This document shows positions 15,329 through 25,900 of a DNA stretch of 64,000 nucleotides, piece by piece. This stretch comes from DASSKP01 sp035695045 (GTDB lineage: Bacteria > Actinomycetota > Actinomycetes > JAFAQI01). Positions within the stretch are counted from its first letter, which is position 1. The number at the start of each line of letters is the position of its first letter. The stretch lies in the NCBI GenBank assembly GCA_035695045.1, contig DASSEX010000052.1, forward strand, positions 1 to 64,000. Direction: 5' to 3'. The position numbers and the translations under genes are program-made. Under the pieces are notes generated by a model. The model made no database searches. It saw only the letters and a list, made by a program, of their open reading frames with translations, and was not told where the DNA came from.

Positions 15329-16093
15329 ATGGTGCGTGTGGCGTCGTTCAACCTGCTGCACGGCCAGACGCTGGCCGACGGTGTCGTCGACGTGGACCGC
15401 CTGCGTGACGCCGTACGGACGCTCGACGCCGACGTCCTCGGCCTGCAGGAGGTCGATCGTGACCAGGCACGGTCGCATGGGGTCGATCAGACAGCGGTCG
15501 TGGCCGACGTCATGGGCGCGGTGGCGCACCGGTTCGTGCCGGCCATCGCCGGGACGCCCGGCCAGACCTGGACGGCCGCCGGCGACGACGTCGCCGAGGG
15601 ACGGCCGGCGTACGGCATCTCGCTGCTCTCCCGCCACCCGGTGAAGGAGTGGCGCGTGATCAGGCTGCCCGCGTTGAAGGTGCGGTCGCCGATCAGGTCC
15701 CACGACGGCCGGCTGGTCCTGGTCAGGGACGAGCCGCGGGTCGCGGTCGCCGCTGTCATCGAGGCGCCGCGTGGCCCGCTCACGGTCGCGACGACCCACC
15801 TGTCGTTCGTGCCTGGATGGAACGGCGTCCAGCTGCGCCGCCTCGTCGCGGCGCTGCGGGACCTGCCCGTTCCGCAGCTGCTCATGGGCGACCTCAACAT
15901 TCCCGGCCCGCTGCCGCGCGCGCTCGGGCGTTGGCAGCCGCTCGTCGACGAGAAGACGTTCCCCCTCGGGGAGCCGAAGCTGCAGCTCGACCACGTGCTC
16001 GCTCTCGGGGACCTGCCCGCGCCGACGGGGTCGGGTGCACCTCGCCTCCCGCTGTCCGACCACCGCGCCGTGTACGTCGACCTCGACCTGTGA
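15329..16093 (+). CDS. endonuclease/exonuclease/phosphatase family protein
   Basis: A 254-residue member of the DNase I-like EEP fold. Motifs are ASFNLLHG (metal/Asn), LGLQEVD (catalytic Glu), TTHLSF, MGDLNIPG (Asp/Asn) and LDHVLALG, ending SDHRAVYVDL (catalytic His). No signal peptide is present. It could act on a phosphodiester in nucleic acid, phosphoinositide-like lipid or nucleotide; the sequence does not decide. ATG 15329 begins 33 bp from the divergent dipeptidase start. Confidence 0.85.
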   Translation: MVRVASFNLLHGQTLADGVVDVDRLRDAVRTLDADVLGLQEVDRDQARSHGVDQTAVVADVMGAVAHRFVPAIAGTPGQTWTAAGDDVAEGRPAYGISLLSRHPVKEWRVIRLPALKVRSPIRSHDGRLVLVRDEPRVAVAAVIEAPRGPLTVATTHLSFVPGWNGVQLRRLVAALRDLPVPQLLMGDLNIPGPLPRALGRWQPLVDEKTFPLGEPKLQLDHVLALGDLPAPTGSGAPRLPLSDHRAVYVDLDL

Positions 16094-16140
16094 CGGAGCC
16101 CTAACCGGACGGCTCAGAATCGGTGACGCTGCGGGCAGGG

Positions 16141-18501
16141 ATGACGCCGGTCCGTGACGAAACACGAGGCGTGCCTCGACGTCTTCTTCTGACCCTGCTC
16201 GCCATCAGCACCGCCGCGGCGACGCCGGCCCTGGCCGGCAACGGTCACGGCAACGGACCTGGCAACGGCCATCCGAAGGCCTACGTCTGGCATGACGACC
16301 AGTGGGCCGGTCACGGCACGGACCCGACCAACCCCGCCGGATGCGACCCGATCGACGGCGCGCAGTGCCTGCTGCCCTACCCGAACGACTGGTTCACCAA
16401 GTACGACCCCACCTCGGCCACGCACCGACGCCTCGACCTCAACGTCCTGGCGATGCCGCGCAACATCGAGGGCAAGCCGATCGAACCGCAGGAGTGGAAC
16501 CGCAGCGACGGCTTCAGCGCCGGCGCGCAGATCCTCACGCTCGTCCCCGGCATGACGAAGAACGACGACATCGCAGAGTCGGGCATCCCGCCGGTGACCG
16601 ACCTGGGCATGAACGACGACAGCACGGTCGACCCGGGCGTGATCCTGCTCGACACCGCCACGATGCAGCGGGTGCCGGTGTGGGGCGAGGTCGACCAGTA
16701 CACCGACGAAGCCGGCCCGGTGCAGACCGGGACCGTCCAGCAGGACCTGATGATCCATCCGGCGGTCAACCTCGCCGACGGCCACCACTACATCGTCGCG
16801 TTGCGGCATCTCGTCACTGACGACGGTTCGACCGCGCAGCCCTCTGCCGCGTTCAAGGCCTACCGCGACGGCACGGCAGTGGTCACCGACCCGCGCACCG
16901 CGCACATGAACAAGATCTTCGAGGCGCTGCAGGCCGACGGCGTCGACCGCGGCTCGCTCTACCTCGCGTGGGACTTCACCACGGCGTCGACAGACAACGT
17001 GACCGGCCGGCTGCTCGCCATCCGCGACGACGCGTTCCACCAGCTGGGCGACGACAACCTCGCCGACGGCAAGGTCGCGGGCCGGTCGCCGTCCTTCACC
17101 GTCGACTCGGTGACCAACTTCACGCCCGCCCAGGACAGCCAGATCGCGCGCCGGATCACCGGTCACTTCACGGTGCCGTGCTACATCGCGCCGACCTGCG
17201 AGCCGCCGACGAAGTGCGACCAGGTGTCGCAGGGCATCGTCGACGACTGCCCGACGCCCGGCCAGTTCGCGCTCGACCCGACGAACCCGGATGCGAAGCC
17301 GCAACAGACGCCGGGCCAGACCTACAGCGCGAACTTCATCTGCAACGTCGGCCGGACGGCGTACGACAACCGCACGCTGATGCGACCGGTCGAGTACGGC
17401 CACGGCCTGTTCGGTGGCGCCGGCGAGGTCAACTCCGGACCGCAGAAGACGATGGCCGACCAGCACGACATGCTCTACTGCGCGACCGACTGGACGGGCA
17501 TGGCGAGCGCCGACGTCCCCAATGCAGTCGTCGCGCTCTCCGACTTCTCGCGCTTTCCCATCCTCACCGACCGCGTGCAGCAGGGTGAGCTGAACTTCCT
17601 CTACCTCGCGCGGCTGATGGTGCACCCGCAGGGCTTCAGCAGCTCGCCGGCGTTCCAGTGGAGCGACGGCACGCCGTTCATCGACAGGACCCAGGCGTTC
17701 TACGACGGCAACAGCCAGGGCGGCATCTACGGCGGCACCGTCTGTGCGGTCTCGGTCGACGTACGACGTTGCGTGCTCGGCGTGCCCGGCATGGACTACT
17801 CGATCCTGCTCCCGCGCTCCAGCGACTACGTCGCGCAGCACCCGCTCCTCCAGAGCCTGCAGGGCTTCGACCCGACTGACCCGACCGGCGCGATCGGCTA
17901 CTCCGACCTGTTCGACTCGTCGTATCCGGACCAGTCGCAGCGGATGATCATCCTCGACCTGGTGCAGGCGCTGTGGGACCGGTCCGACCCGGACGGCTAC
18001 GCCTCACACATGCGCAGCGGGCTGCCGAACACCCCGACGCACGAGGTGCTGCTGCAGGCGGGCTGGGGCGACCACCAGGTCGCCAACATCACGGCGTTCA
18101 CCGAGGCGCGGACGATCGGCGCCGTCGGCATGTCGCCTCCGCTGGTGGCGGCGCGCTACGGGCCTTACCAGGACCCGTTCTGGGGCATCCCGGCATGGCC
18201 GGGATCGCCCTACGAGGGCTCGGCGATCACGCTGTTCGACACCGGCCCCGCCGGCAACGTCCGCCAGGTCAGCGACCTGAACGGCGGCGGCACGCACGAC
18301 GGCACCAACCCGCCACCTGTCGCCGACATCCCGAACCGTTCCGGTGAGGACCCGCACGAGGCACCGCGCCGCGCCCACTGCGGCCAGCTACAGAAGGACG
18401 CGTTCCTCAGCGTCGACGGCCTGGTCACGTCGCCGTCCACGTCGGACTGCACCGGGGCGCCGTTCTTCGCCTGGGACTGGGACGGCACGACCGGCCTCTG
18501 A
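16141..18501 (+). CDS. large secreted alpha/beta-hydrolase-like protein
   Basis: About 786 residues with an N-terminal signal peptide (VPRRLLLTLLAISTAAATPALAG) followed by a GNGHGNGPGNG linker. The C-terminal half contains the serine nucleophile elbow GNSQGG and further on VLLQAGWGDHQV and NGGGTHDG, which may supply the acid and histidine. The sequence DFTTAS mid-protein recalls large extracellular lipases. There are about a dozen cysteines, as expected after export. Probably a secreted esterase or lipase; the substrate is unknown. GTG 16123 and GTG 16171 are alternative starts. The stop is followed 6 bp later by palindrome copy 2. Confidence 0.65.
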   Translation: MTPVRDETRGVPRRLLLTLLAISTAAATPALAGNGHGNGPGNGHPKAYVWHDDQWAGHGTDPTNPAGCDPIDGAQCLLPYPNDWFTKYDPTSATHRRLDLNVLAMPRNIEGKPIEPQEWNRSDGFSAGAQILTLVPGMTKNDDIAESGIPPVTDLGMNDDSTVDPGVILLDTATMQRVPVWGEVDQYTDEAGPVQTGTVQQDLMIHPAVNLADGHHYIVALRHLVTDDGSTAQPSAAFKAYRDGTAVVTDPRTAHMNKIFEALQADGVDRGSLYLAWDFTTASTDNVTGRLLAIRDDAFHQLGDDNLADGKVAGRSPSFTVDSVTNFTPAQDSQIARRITGHFTVPCYIAPTCEPPTKCDQVSQGIVDDCPTPGQFALDPTNPDAKPQQTPGQTYSANFICNVGRTAYDNRTLMRPVEYGHGLFGGAGEVNSGPQKTMADQHDMLYCATDWTGMASADVPNAVVALSDFSRFPILTDRVQQGELNFLYLARLMVHPQGFSSSPAFQWSDGTPFIDRTQAFYDGNSQGGIYGGTVCAVSVDVRRCVLGVPGMDYSILLPRSSDYVAQHPLLQSLQGFDPTDPTGAIGYSDLFDSSYPDQSQRMIILDLVQALWDRSDPDGYASHMRSGLPNTPTHEVLLQAGWGDHQVANITAFTEARTIGAVGMSPPLVAARYGPYQDPFWGIPAWPGSPYEGSAITLFDTGPAGNVRQVSDLNGGGTHDGTNPPPVADIPNRSGEDPHEAPRRAHCGQLQKDAFLSVDGLVTSPSTSDCTGAPFFAWDWDGTTGL

Positions 18502-18507
18502 GTCCCC

Positions 18508-18568
18508 GTTGAGTGCGACGTAATCCCCCTTGCGACCCCTTTGCAAGGGGGATTACGTCGCACTCGAC
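18508..18568. repeat. palindromic intergenic element, copy 2
   Basis: The 23-base left arm (18508-18530) is identical to copy 1. The right arm (18546-18568) differs at one base that still allows a G-U pair. The stem extends inward by TGC/GCA to a 9-base loop, giving 26 bp in all. It lies between two genes on the same strand. Confidence 0.9.
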
Positions 18569-18630
18569 CGCCGGATCGGCTGGACTCCCGTAGGGTCCGG
18601 AGAGGGTTCGGCGTCAGAGCGGAGGACGGC

Positions 18631-19734
18631 GTGACGGTCGAGGATCTTCGTCCAGGTGCGTGGCCAGGCGAGGAGTGGTCGTTCCCGCTCGCGGGCGACA
18701 CGCGCTTCACCTGGACGTACGACGTCGAGCGGCAACGCCTGCTCAACCTGTACCAGAAGGGCAAGGACAAGCAGTGGGATGCGCAGAAGCGCATCGACTG
18801 GGACCTCGACCTCGACGAGGACAACCCGCTCGGCATGCCGGTGGAGATCGTGCCGATCTACGGCGTGCCGGAGTTCGAGAAGCGGCTCTCCGAGCCCGGC
18901 GAGCTGACTCGCGTGCGTCGCGCGCTGCAGTGCATGCAGATCAGCCAGTTCCTGCACGGCGAGCAGGGCGCGATGATCACCGGCGCACGCATCGTCGAGA
19001 CGGTGCCGGACATCGACTCGAAGTTCTACGCCGCGACGCAGACGATGGACGAGGCGCGACACTGCGAGACCTTCGACAAGCTGCTGCGCGACAAGATGGG
19101 CATGGAGCCCTACCCGATCACGCGGCCGCTCGCGGAGCTGCTGCAGCAGACACTCTCGGACAGCCGCTGGGACATGCCGTATCTCGGCATGCAGGTGCTC
19201 ATCGAGGGCTTGGCCCTGGCGGCGTTCGGCGGCATGCGCGACCACACGTCCAACCCGCTCGCGAAGCAGGTCGTCGCCTACGTCATGCAGGACGAAGCCC
19301 GTCATGTCGCCTTCGGCCGGATGGCACTGCGCGATGCCTACCGCGACCTGACCGAGGCGGAGCGCGTCGAGCGCGAGGAGTTCGTCGTCGAGGCCTGCTA
19401 CCTGATGCGCGACCGGTTCCGCAGCGTCGAGGTCTGGGAGCAGCTGGGCTACGACGTGCAGCAAGTCCTTGACCTGACCGACCGTGCACCCGGCGTACAG
19501 CTGTTCCGCAACCGGCTGTTCACCCGCATCGTCCCGTGCATCAAGGACATCGGGCTGTGGGGCGAGCGGGTGCAGAAGGCATACGCCGACATGGGTGTGC
19601 TCGACTACGCGGCGGCGAACCTGGACGGCCTGATGGCGGACGACGAGCAGACCGCCGACCAGCTCGACATGGCGCGCAACGAGGCACGTCAGCGCGAGGT
19701 CGCGGAGACGATCGCCCTCGGCGCCGACGCCTAG
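18631..19734 (+). CDS. ferritin-like (R2-type) di-iron protein
   Basis: A 367-residue helical protein with a complete R2-like di-iron ligand set: E111 (HGEQGA), E141 and H144 (DEARH), E192 (IEGLAL), E222 and H225 (DEARH). Both halves have the same spacing of 30 residues between the single Glu and the ExxH. This is typical of ribonucleotide reductase R2-like oxidases and AurF-like oxygenases, so an oxidase or oxygenase role is likely. No partner reductase is adjacent. A GGAGGAC ribosome-binding site fixes GTG 18631. The substrate is unknown. Confidence 0.78.
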   Translation: MTVEDLRPGAWPGEEWSFPLAGDTRFTWTYDVERQRLLNLYQKGKDKQWDAQKRIDWDLDLDEDNPLGMPVEIVPIYGVPEFEKRLSEPGELTRVRRALQCMQISQFLHGEQGAMITGARIVETVPDIDSKFYAATQTMDEARHCETFDKLLRDKMGMEPYPITRPLAELLQQTLSDSRWDMPYLGMQVLIEGLALAAFGGMRDHTSNPLAKQVVAYVMQDEARHVAFGRMALRDAYRDLTEAERVEREEFVVEACYLMRDRFRSVEVWEQLGYDVQQVLDLTDRAPGVQLFRNRLFTRIVPCIKDIGLWGERVQKAYADMGVLDYAAANLDGLMADDEQTADQLDMARNEARQREVAETIALGADA

Positions 19735-19773
19735 CCCCGGCGATCCGGCTCTCACCGGTCGCTGGACGAGAGC

Positions 19774-22700
19774 TCAGCCGGTGAAGAGGGCTGACAGCTC
19801 GTCGCGGGTCAGCAGCCTGTCCGGCCTCTTGACCGTCCCGGTCTTCACGTACAGGAAGCCGGCCGACACGACATCAGGATCGAGCTCGTGCAGCTCGGCC
19901 CAGGCCAGGCGATAGACGGACAGCTGCAGCGACGCGGCCGCGAAGTCTCGCGGCACCGAGCCGGTCTTGTAGTCGATGACGTCGAAGCCACCGTCGTCGC
20001 GCGGGTAGACGGCATCGATCCGCCCTCGCACCAACCGGCCGCCGACGACGAGCTCGAACGGCTGCTCCACCGCGACCGGTCGTCGGTCGCCCCAGCCGTC
20101 TGCGAGGAACTTCGCCTGCAAAGCCTCCAGCTCCTCGTCCGACACATCGGCGTCTTCCGCACCGGGGAGGTCGTCCGGCTCCAGCAACGGCGTCGCGCCG
20201 TAGAGCCCCTCGACCCAGGCGTGGAACCGCGACCCGCGCCGAGCCTGCGGCTGCGGGCGCACCGGCACCGGCCGGGCGAGCATCTGCGCGAGCTCGTCCG
20301 GGTCATGGGCGAGTACGACGACCTGTGACGCCGTGAGCCGTCGCGGGAGCGGCACCTCGCGCACGGCCACCCGCTGCCGGCGCAGCTCGTCGAGAAGCAG
20401 GCTCGCCTCGTCGTCCCAGCGCGCGATCCGCGCGCGCTCGACCGCGGGCAGTGCCGCCTCCGCATCGGCGTCGACCCGCTCACCCACGGACCTGACGAGG
20501 TCAGCGGCGCGCAACCTCCGGCCCAACGCGTCGGCGTCGTACGACGGTGGCCACGCGACGTCGTCGGCGGTGAGCTCGGTCATGGGGTTGGTGTCGTCGT
20601 CGACGGCTTCCACCCATTCGTCGACGACACCGAGCCCCGACGACGCGAGCTCGTGCAGCTCGGTCAGCAGCTCGGACGGGCCCATCGGCTTCTGCCGGGT
20701 CGCTCCCCACCAGTAGCCACTCGCGATCACCCGCTTCGCCGCGCGTGTCACCGCGACGTAGCCGAGGCGTCGTTCCTCGTCGGCGTCGTCGGCCGAGCAC
20801 GCGGCCTTGAACTCGTCGAGACCCTTCGCCGTCAAGGGCGGCGATGGCGGGAGGTCGTCGGCGTCACCTCGGACCGGGAACGGAAGCACGGCAGCAGCGG
20901 TGGTCCACCGCGACCGTGACCGCGTCGATGGGAACACCGTCGCCGTCAGCCCGGGGATCGCCACGACGTCCCACTCGAGGCCTTTGGCCTTGTGCACCGT
21001 GAGCAGCTTGATGGTGTTGGCCTCGGAGACCCCACCGACGTCGAGGCCGGACTCGGCCGCAACCGCTGCGTCGAGCCAGCCGAGGAACGACGCCAGATCG
21101 CTCTCGCCCTCGATCCCGGTGAACTGCGCCGCGTGGTCGAGGAACGCGGCGAGGTTTGCGGTGCGCGCCTCGGCCACGCGGCTCGTCTCCGTCTCCAGCT
21201 CGACGTCCAGGCCGGTGCGACGAATGACCTCCGCTGCGACCTCGACGATCGGCTGTCCCACCAGCCCGCGCAGGAGGTCGAGCTCTGATCGCAGCTGAAG
21301 CAGCCGGGACGGTGCCTCCGGGGAGAGGTCGGCGTCGTCGGGCTTCAGCAGATCGATGACATCGAGCAGCGACGCGACATCGACCGCGTCGACTCCTTCG
21401 GCGGCCTTGCGAAGCGCAGCGTCGACATCGCCGAGCGGCACGTCGTCGTCACCCCGGGTCCACGCCAACCGCGAGGCGCGGTGGCCAAGAGCCGCGAGGT
21501 CGCGCGGCCCGATCCGCCACCGCGGCCCGGTGAGGATCCGCAGCAGTGCCGGGTTGGCCGTCGGGTCGACCAGGACGCGCAGCACGGCGACGAGGTCGGC
21601 GACCTCCGGCATCTCCAGCAGGCCACCGAGGCCGACGACCTCGACCGGAAGGTCGCGCGCCACCAACGCGCGATGCAGCAGGGCAAAGTCGGTCCGCCGG
21701 CGGCAGAGCACCGCGATCTGCCCCGGCTTGAACTCGTCGATGGAGACCGCACGGTCGATCTGGTCGGCTACCCACTCCGCCTCGGCGTCGATGCGCTCGA
21801 GAAGTCCGACGACGATCTCGCCGTCGTCCTCGCGGCCCTGGGCCGAAGCGAGCTCCGGGACGGACACCGCAGGTCGGCGCCGCGCCCCCGGCGAGTGCGT
21901 CAGCGGCGCCGCGATCGCGTTCGCCGCAGCCAGGATCCGGCCACCACAACGGAAGCTGGTCATCAAGGGGCGGACCTCGTCACGACCGTCGAAGTGCTCA
22001 CGGAAGCGCAACAGGTTGCCGACCGACGCGCCGCGCCAGCCATAGATGCCCTGGTTGGGATCGCCGACGGCCGTCACCGCATGGCTGTCGCCGAACAGCC
22101 TCGACAGCAACATCCGTTGCGCGATGCCGGTGTCCTGATACTCGTCGAGCAGCACCAACCCGAACCGCCCGCGCTCGATCGCACACACCTCGTCGGACTC
22201 GGCCGCGATCTGTGCTGCCAACGCAACCTGGTCGCCGTAGTCGATGAGCTCGAGGCGCTGCTTCTCCGCGCGGTAGGCCTCGACGAGCCCGAGCAGCTCG
22301 TCACGCGCCTTCGTCGCCTCCAGACAGTCGCGCTGTTTCACCGTCAACGACGGCTCCGCCTCGAGCTTCGCGATGACGTCCGCGTCGGCGGCGCGCACGT
22401 CGTCCGGGCCGGCGAGATGCTCGGCCATCTCGGAGTCGAGCGCGATGAGGTTGGCCGCGAGGTTGGCCGGCTGCCACTGGATGTGCCGGAACGGTCCTTG
22501 CGCCCGGCGCACCACGCGCATCGCGAGCTGCCAGCGCCCCGCCTCGGTGAGCAGCGTCGTGACCGGCTCGCGTCCGATCCGCAGCGCGTGATCGCGGACG
22601 ATGCCGGCGGCGTAGGAGTGGTACGTCGCCACCGTCGGCGTCTCGTCGACGAGCGACCCCGGGCTCAACCGGCGCAATGCCTTGCGGACCGACTCGGCCA

Positions 22701-22947
22701 GCTGCCCGGCTGCCTTGTTGGTGAAGGTCAGTCCGAGGATCGCCGACGGTGAGACCTCGTGGAAGGCGACCGCGTGCACGACCCGCGCGGCCATGACGGT
22801 CGTCTTGCCGGACCCTGCACCGGCGACGACGAGCTGCGGTGTCATCGGCGCGGTCGCAGCGTCGAGCTGCTCGCGGGTGAACGGCTTGCCGAGAAGGTCG
22901 CGAAGATAGCTCCCGTCAGCAGTCGGCAGTGGAAGCGCCGTCGTCAT
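19774..22947 (-). CDS. adnB: AdnB, helicase-nuclease subunit for DNA end resection
   Basis: A 1057-residue UvrD-like motor fused to a RecB-type nuclease. Walker A (GAGSGKT) is at 43-49. LLDEYQDTG is motif II, a GIYGWRGAS region follows, and VAVTRAAKR is motif VI. The C-terminal nuclease has GSRFHAWVEGLYG and the catalytic FDVIDYKTG. AdnAB resects double-strand breaks in mycobacteria with AdnB as the main motor. The start ATG overlaps the adnA stop by 4 bp. It is the homologue of Rv3201c by order and domain make-up. The longer frame to 23010 runs into adnA and is rejected. Confidence 0.9.
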   Translation of the reverse strand: MTTALPLPTADGSYLRDLLGKPFTREQLDAATAPMTPQLVVAGAGSGKTTVMAARVVHAVAFHEVSPSAILGLTFTNKAAGQLAESVRKALRRLSPGSLVDETPTVATYHSYAAGIVRDHALRIGREPVTTLLTEAGRWQLAMRVVRRAQGPFRHIQWQPANLAANLIALDSEMAEHLAGPDDVRAADADVIAKLEAEPSLTVKQRDCLEATKARDELLGLVEAYRAEKQRLELIDYGDQVALAAQIAAESDEVCAIERGRFGLVLLDEYQDTGIAQRMLLSRLFGDSHAVTAVGDPNQGIYGWRGASVGNLLRFREHFDGRDEVRPLMTSFRCGGRILAAANAIAAPLTHSPGARRRPAVSVPELASAQGREDDGEIVVGLLERIDAEAEWVADQIDRAVSIDEFKPGQIAVLCRRRTDFALLHRALVARDLPVEVVGLGGLLEMPEVADLVAVLRVLVDPTANPALLRILTGPRWRIGPRDLAALGHRASRLAWTRGDDDVPLGDVDAALRKAAEGVDAVDVASLLDVIDLLKPDDADLSPEAPSRLLQLRSELDLLRGLVGQPIVEVAAEVIRRTGLDVELETETSRVAEARTANLAAFLDHAAQFTGIEGESDLASFLGWLDAAVAAESGLDVGGVSEANTIKLLTVHKAKGLEWDVVAIPGLTATVFPSTRSRSRWTTAAAVLPFPVRGDADDLPPSPPLTAKGLDEFKAACSADDADEERRLGYVAVTRAAKRVIASGYWWGATRQKPMGPSELLTELHELASSGLGVVDEWVEAVDDDTNPMTELTADDVAWPPSYDADALGRRLRAADLVRSVGERVDADAEAALPAVERARIARWDDEASLLLDELRRQRVAVREVPLPRRLTASQVVVLAHDPDELAQMLARPVPVRPQPQARRGSRFHAWVEGLYGATPLLEPDDLPGAEDADVSDEELEALQAKFLADGWGDRRPVAVEQPFELVVGGRLVRGRIDAVYPRDDGGFDVIDYKTGSVPRDFAAASLQLSVYRLAWAELHELDPDVVSAGFLYVKTGTVKRPDRLLTRDELSALFTG

Positions 22948-25900
22948 CGCACCACCTGTCCGCCGGCCTCCTGCGCGGGGCAGACCGCCCGGAAGGCGCA
23001 CATGCCGCAACCGTCGTTGATGCGAGCGGGAAAGTCCTCCGCGCGCATCCCGCTCGCGGTGCGGTCGAGCAGCTCGTCGGCCCAGCCACGGCCGTTCGGG
23101 AGTGCCGACTGTGTGCGCACGGACGGAAGTCCCGACTTCATCTCGGTGCGGAGGTAGACGAGCTCGGCCCCTGCGACCGGCGCGTCAGCGGGCACGTGCT
23201 CCGAGAAGGCGCCGGCCCGAAGCGCGAGCTGGTAGACCGCAAGCTGCGGATCCTCTTCAACGGCCGCCTTCGTCTTCGCCGAGCGGCCGGTCTTGAAGTC
23301 GACGACGTGCACAGCGCCGTCTGCATCGACCTCCAGCCGGTCGACCGCACCGCGCAGCACAACGTCACCGGCGGCGGCCGTCGGCAGCGTCACCTCGAAC
23401 GACGCCTCGCTCGCCACACCCTCCCGGTCACGGCCGTCGAGCCAGCGCACCAGCCGTCGCAACGCCAGCCGCGCCTCCTCGCGCTCGCGCTCGGCCTGCC
23501 ACGGTGCCTCGAAGCCGAGCGCCGACCACACCTGCTCCAGCTGCTGGACGAGCACGTCGGCGTCCGGCGGCAGCGTGCCGTCGGCCACCAGCTGGGCCAG
23601 CGCGTGCACGACGGTGCCGAAGCCCTGCGCGACGCTCGCGGCGCCGCCGGCATGGACCTGCCGGTCGAGGAACCATCGCAAGGGGCACGTGTCATAGCCG
23701 GCGACGGCCGACCCGGACAACGGCAGCGGTTGGTCCGGCTCCCGGATCGGCCGAACGCCCGGCGTCCATTCGCGGACGCCCCACCACATCGACGGGTCGG
23801 CAACCGGCACCAGAGGCGTGCCGTCCTCGGCAGTCGCCGACGCGATCCGCGCGAGCCGAGCCGCCGCAGCACGTCGTACGACGTCCTGCTCGCCGTCGTC
23901 CTGGACGACCCGGCGCAGCCGCGCGACCAGCGAAGCCGGAGACAGCAGGTCGACGCCGGCGAGCTTCGTCGGCGGCAGCTCGGCGACGACCTCGTCGAGG
24001 AACCGCGACGGCCGGGCGCCGGCCTCGTCGACGGCGCTGACGGCCGTGAGGACGACGCGTCGACGCGCACGGGTGAGGCCGACGTAGAACAGCCGGCGCT
24101 CGTCGACGAGCAGCTGTTGCGTGGTGGGCGCCGGCCGGACGTCGTCGGCGTCGACCTCGTCCGCCTCGAGCAGCGAGCCTCGCCGGCGCAGGTCCGGCCA
24201 CAGCTCCTCCTGCACGTCGGCGATGACGACGAGATCCCACTCGAGCCCCTTCGCGCGGTGTGCAGTCAGCAACCGGACCGCCTGCGCTGTCGCGACCCGC
24301 TCCTCCTGCGGGGACCCCGGGATCTCCTGCATGCCGAGCTCATCGAGCAGCGTCGCGACACCGGCTCGCGGTTCGCGCTCCTCGAGCCGGGCTGCCGCCT
24401 CGAAGAGTGCGACGACCGCGTCGAGGTCACGGTCGGCGTTTCGGGCGACGGTGCCGACGCCAGCCGCCTCCTCGGTCAGCCGTCGCGCCCAGCCGCTCTC
24501 CTGCCAGAGCAGCCAGAGCGCTTCCTCGGGAGTGCCGCCGCCCCGAAGCACGTCGCCGCAGCGGACCAGCAGGTCGTGCAGTCGCCGCACCGGCGCGCCG
24601 ACCCACTCGTCGATCGTCGCCAGGTCGGAGGCGTCGACGACGACATCGCGGATCAGCAGAGGCGAGCCGGTCGGCACCGGCGCCCCGGCCGCCCGCTCGA
24701 GTGCACGCAGCCGCCGACCCAGCAACCGCAGGGTGCTCGGGCGGGCCCGGCCGAGCGGCGAGAGGAGCAGCAGCCGAGCCTCGTCCGGCGTCAGGTCCTC
24801 GAAGCCGTTGCCGGCGACGCGAAGCCCGATGAGCAACGGTGCGACTGCAGGGTCGCGCGCCACCGGCAGGTCGTCGGCCGCGACGGAGACAGGCACGCCG
24901 GCGGCGACCAGCGCGCGGCGCAGCACGGGGAGGCTGCGGGTGCCGGACCGGACCAGCACCGCGATCTGCTCCCAGGGCACGCGGTCCTGCAGATGTGCGC
25001 GCCGCACCAGGTCCGCGATCGCCGCAACCTGCTCGGACGCGGTCGGGAACAGCCGCACCTCCGGCGGCTCCGATGCGGGGCCTTCGGCGCGCAGACTGCG
25101 ATGTGCTCGACGCTTGTCGGCCGGCAACCCCGGCGTGGGAATGCGTTCGGCGACCGCCCGGGAGGTGGCGAGCAACGCAGCACCCGCCCGCCGGGAGACG
25201 CCGAGGGTCTTGACCGCCGCGGGATCCCCTGTCGTCGTACGGAAGCGGTCGGGGAAGTCGAGGATGTTGCGCACGTCCGCACCGCGGAACGCATAGATCG
25301 ACTGATCAGGGTCGCCGACCACGACGAGATCGCGACCGCCGCCGGCCAGCGCGCGCAGCAAGCGTTCCTGAGACGGGTCGGTGTCCTGGTATTCGTCGAC
25401 GAACACCGCGCGGTAACGCTCCCGCGTCCTGGTCGCGACCTCGTCGCGGGCAAGGAGGTCGGTCGCGGCAGCGACGAGACCCGCGTAGTCGACCTCACCG
25501 CGAGCGTCGAGGACGTCGAGATACTCGTCGAGGAAGGTCCCTGCCGCGACCCAGGCCGGCCGACCTGCGTGTTCACCCAGCTTGCGCAACGCCGCGCCGT
25601 CGAGGCCGCGTTCCCGGGACCGGTCGAACAGCGCCGCGACCTCGCGCGCGAAGCCCCGCGTCAGCAGAGCGGGCCGCAGGGACGTCGGCCACGTGACGGT
25701 GCCCGCACCTTCGGCATGACCGGCGAGCAGTTCGCGCACCCGCACGTCGCGTTCGGGCTGCGAGAGCAGGCGCGGCAGCCGTCCCGGCTCGGCGTGGGCG
25801 CGCACGAGAGCGAAGCACCAGGAGTGGAAGGTGTAGGCCGCCGGCTCGGCAACCGTGCGGCCGAGCCTGGTCGCGATCCGCTCTCGCAGCTCGTCGGCCG

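Noticed and set aside
14001..15644. 547-codon open frame on the plus strand
   Set aside because: Antisense to the M20 dipeptidase and without any recognisable motif.
16114..17841. 575-codon open frame on the minus strand
   Set aside because: Antisense to the secreted hydrolase, which has a signal peptide and an active-site motif; the antisense product is low-complexity Val/Arg/Asp sequence.
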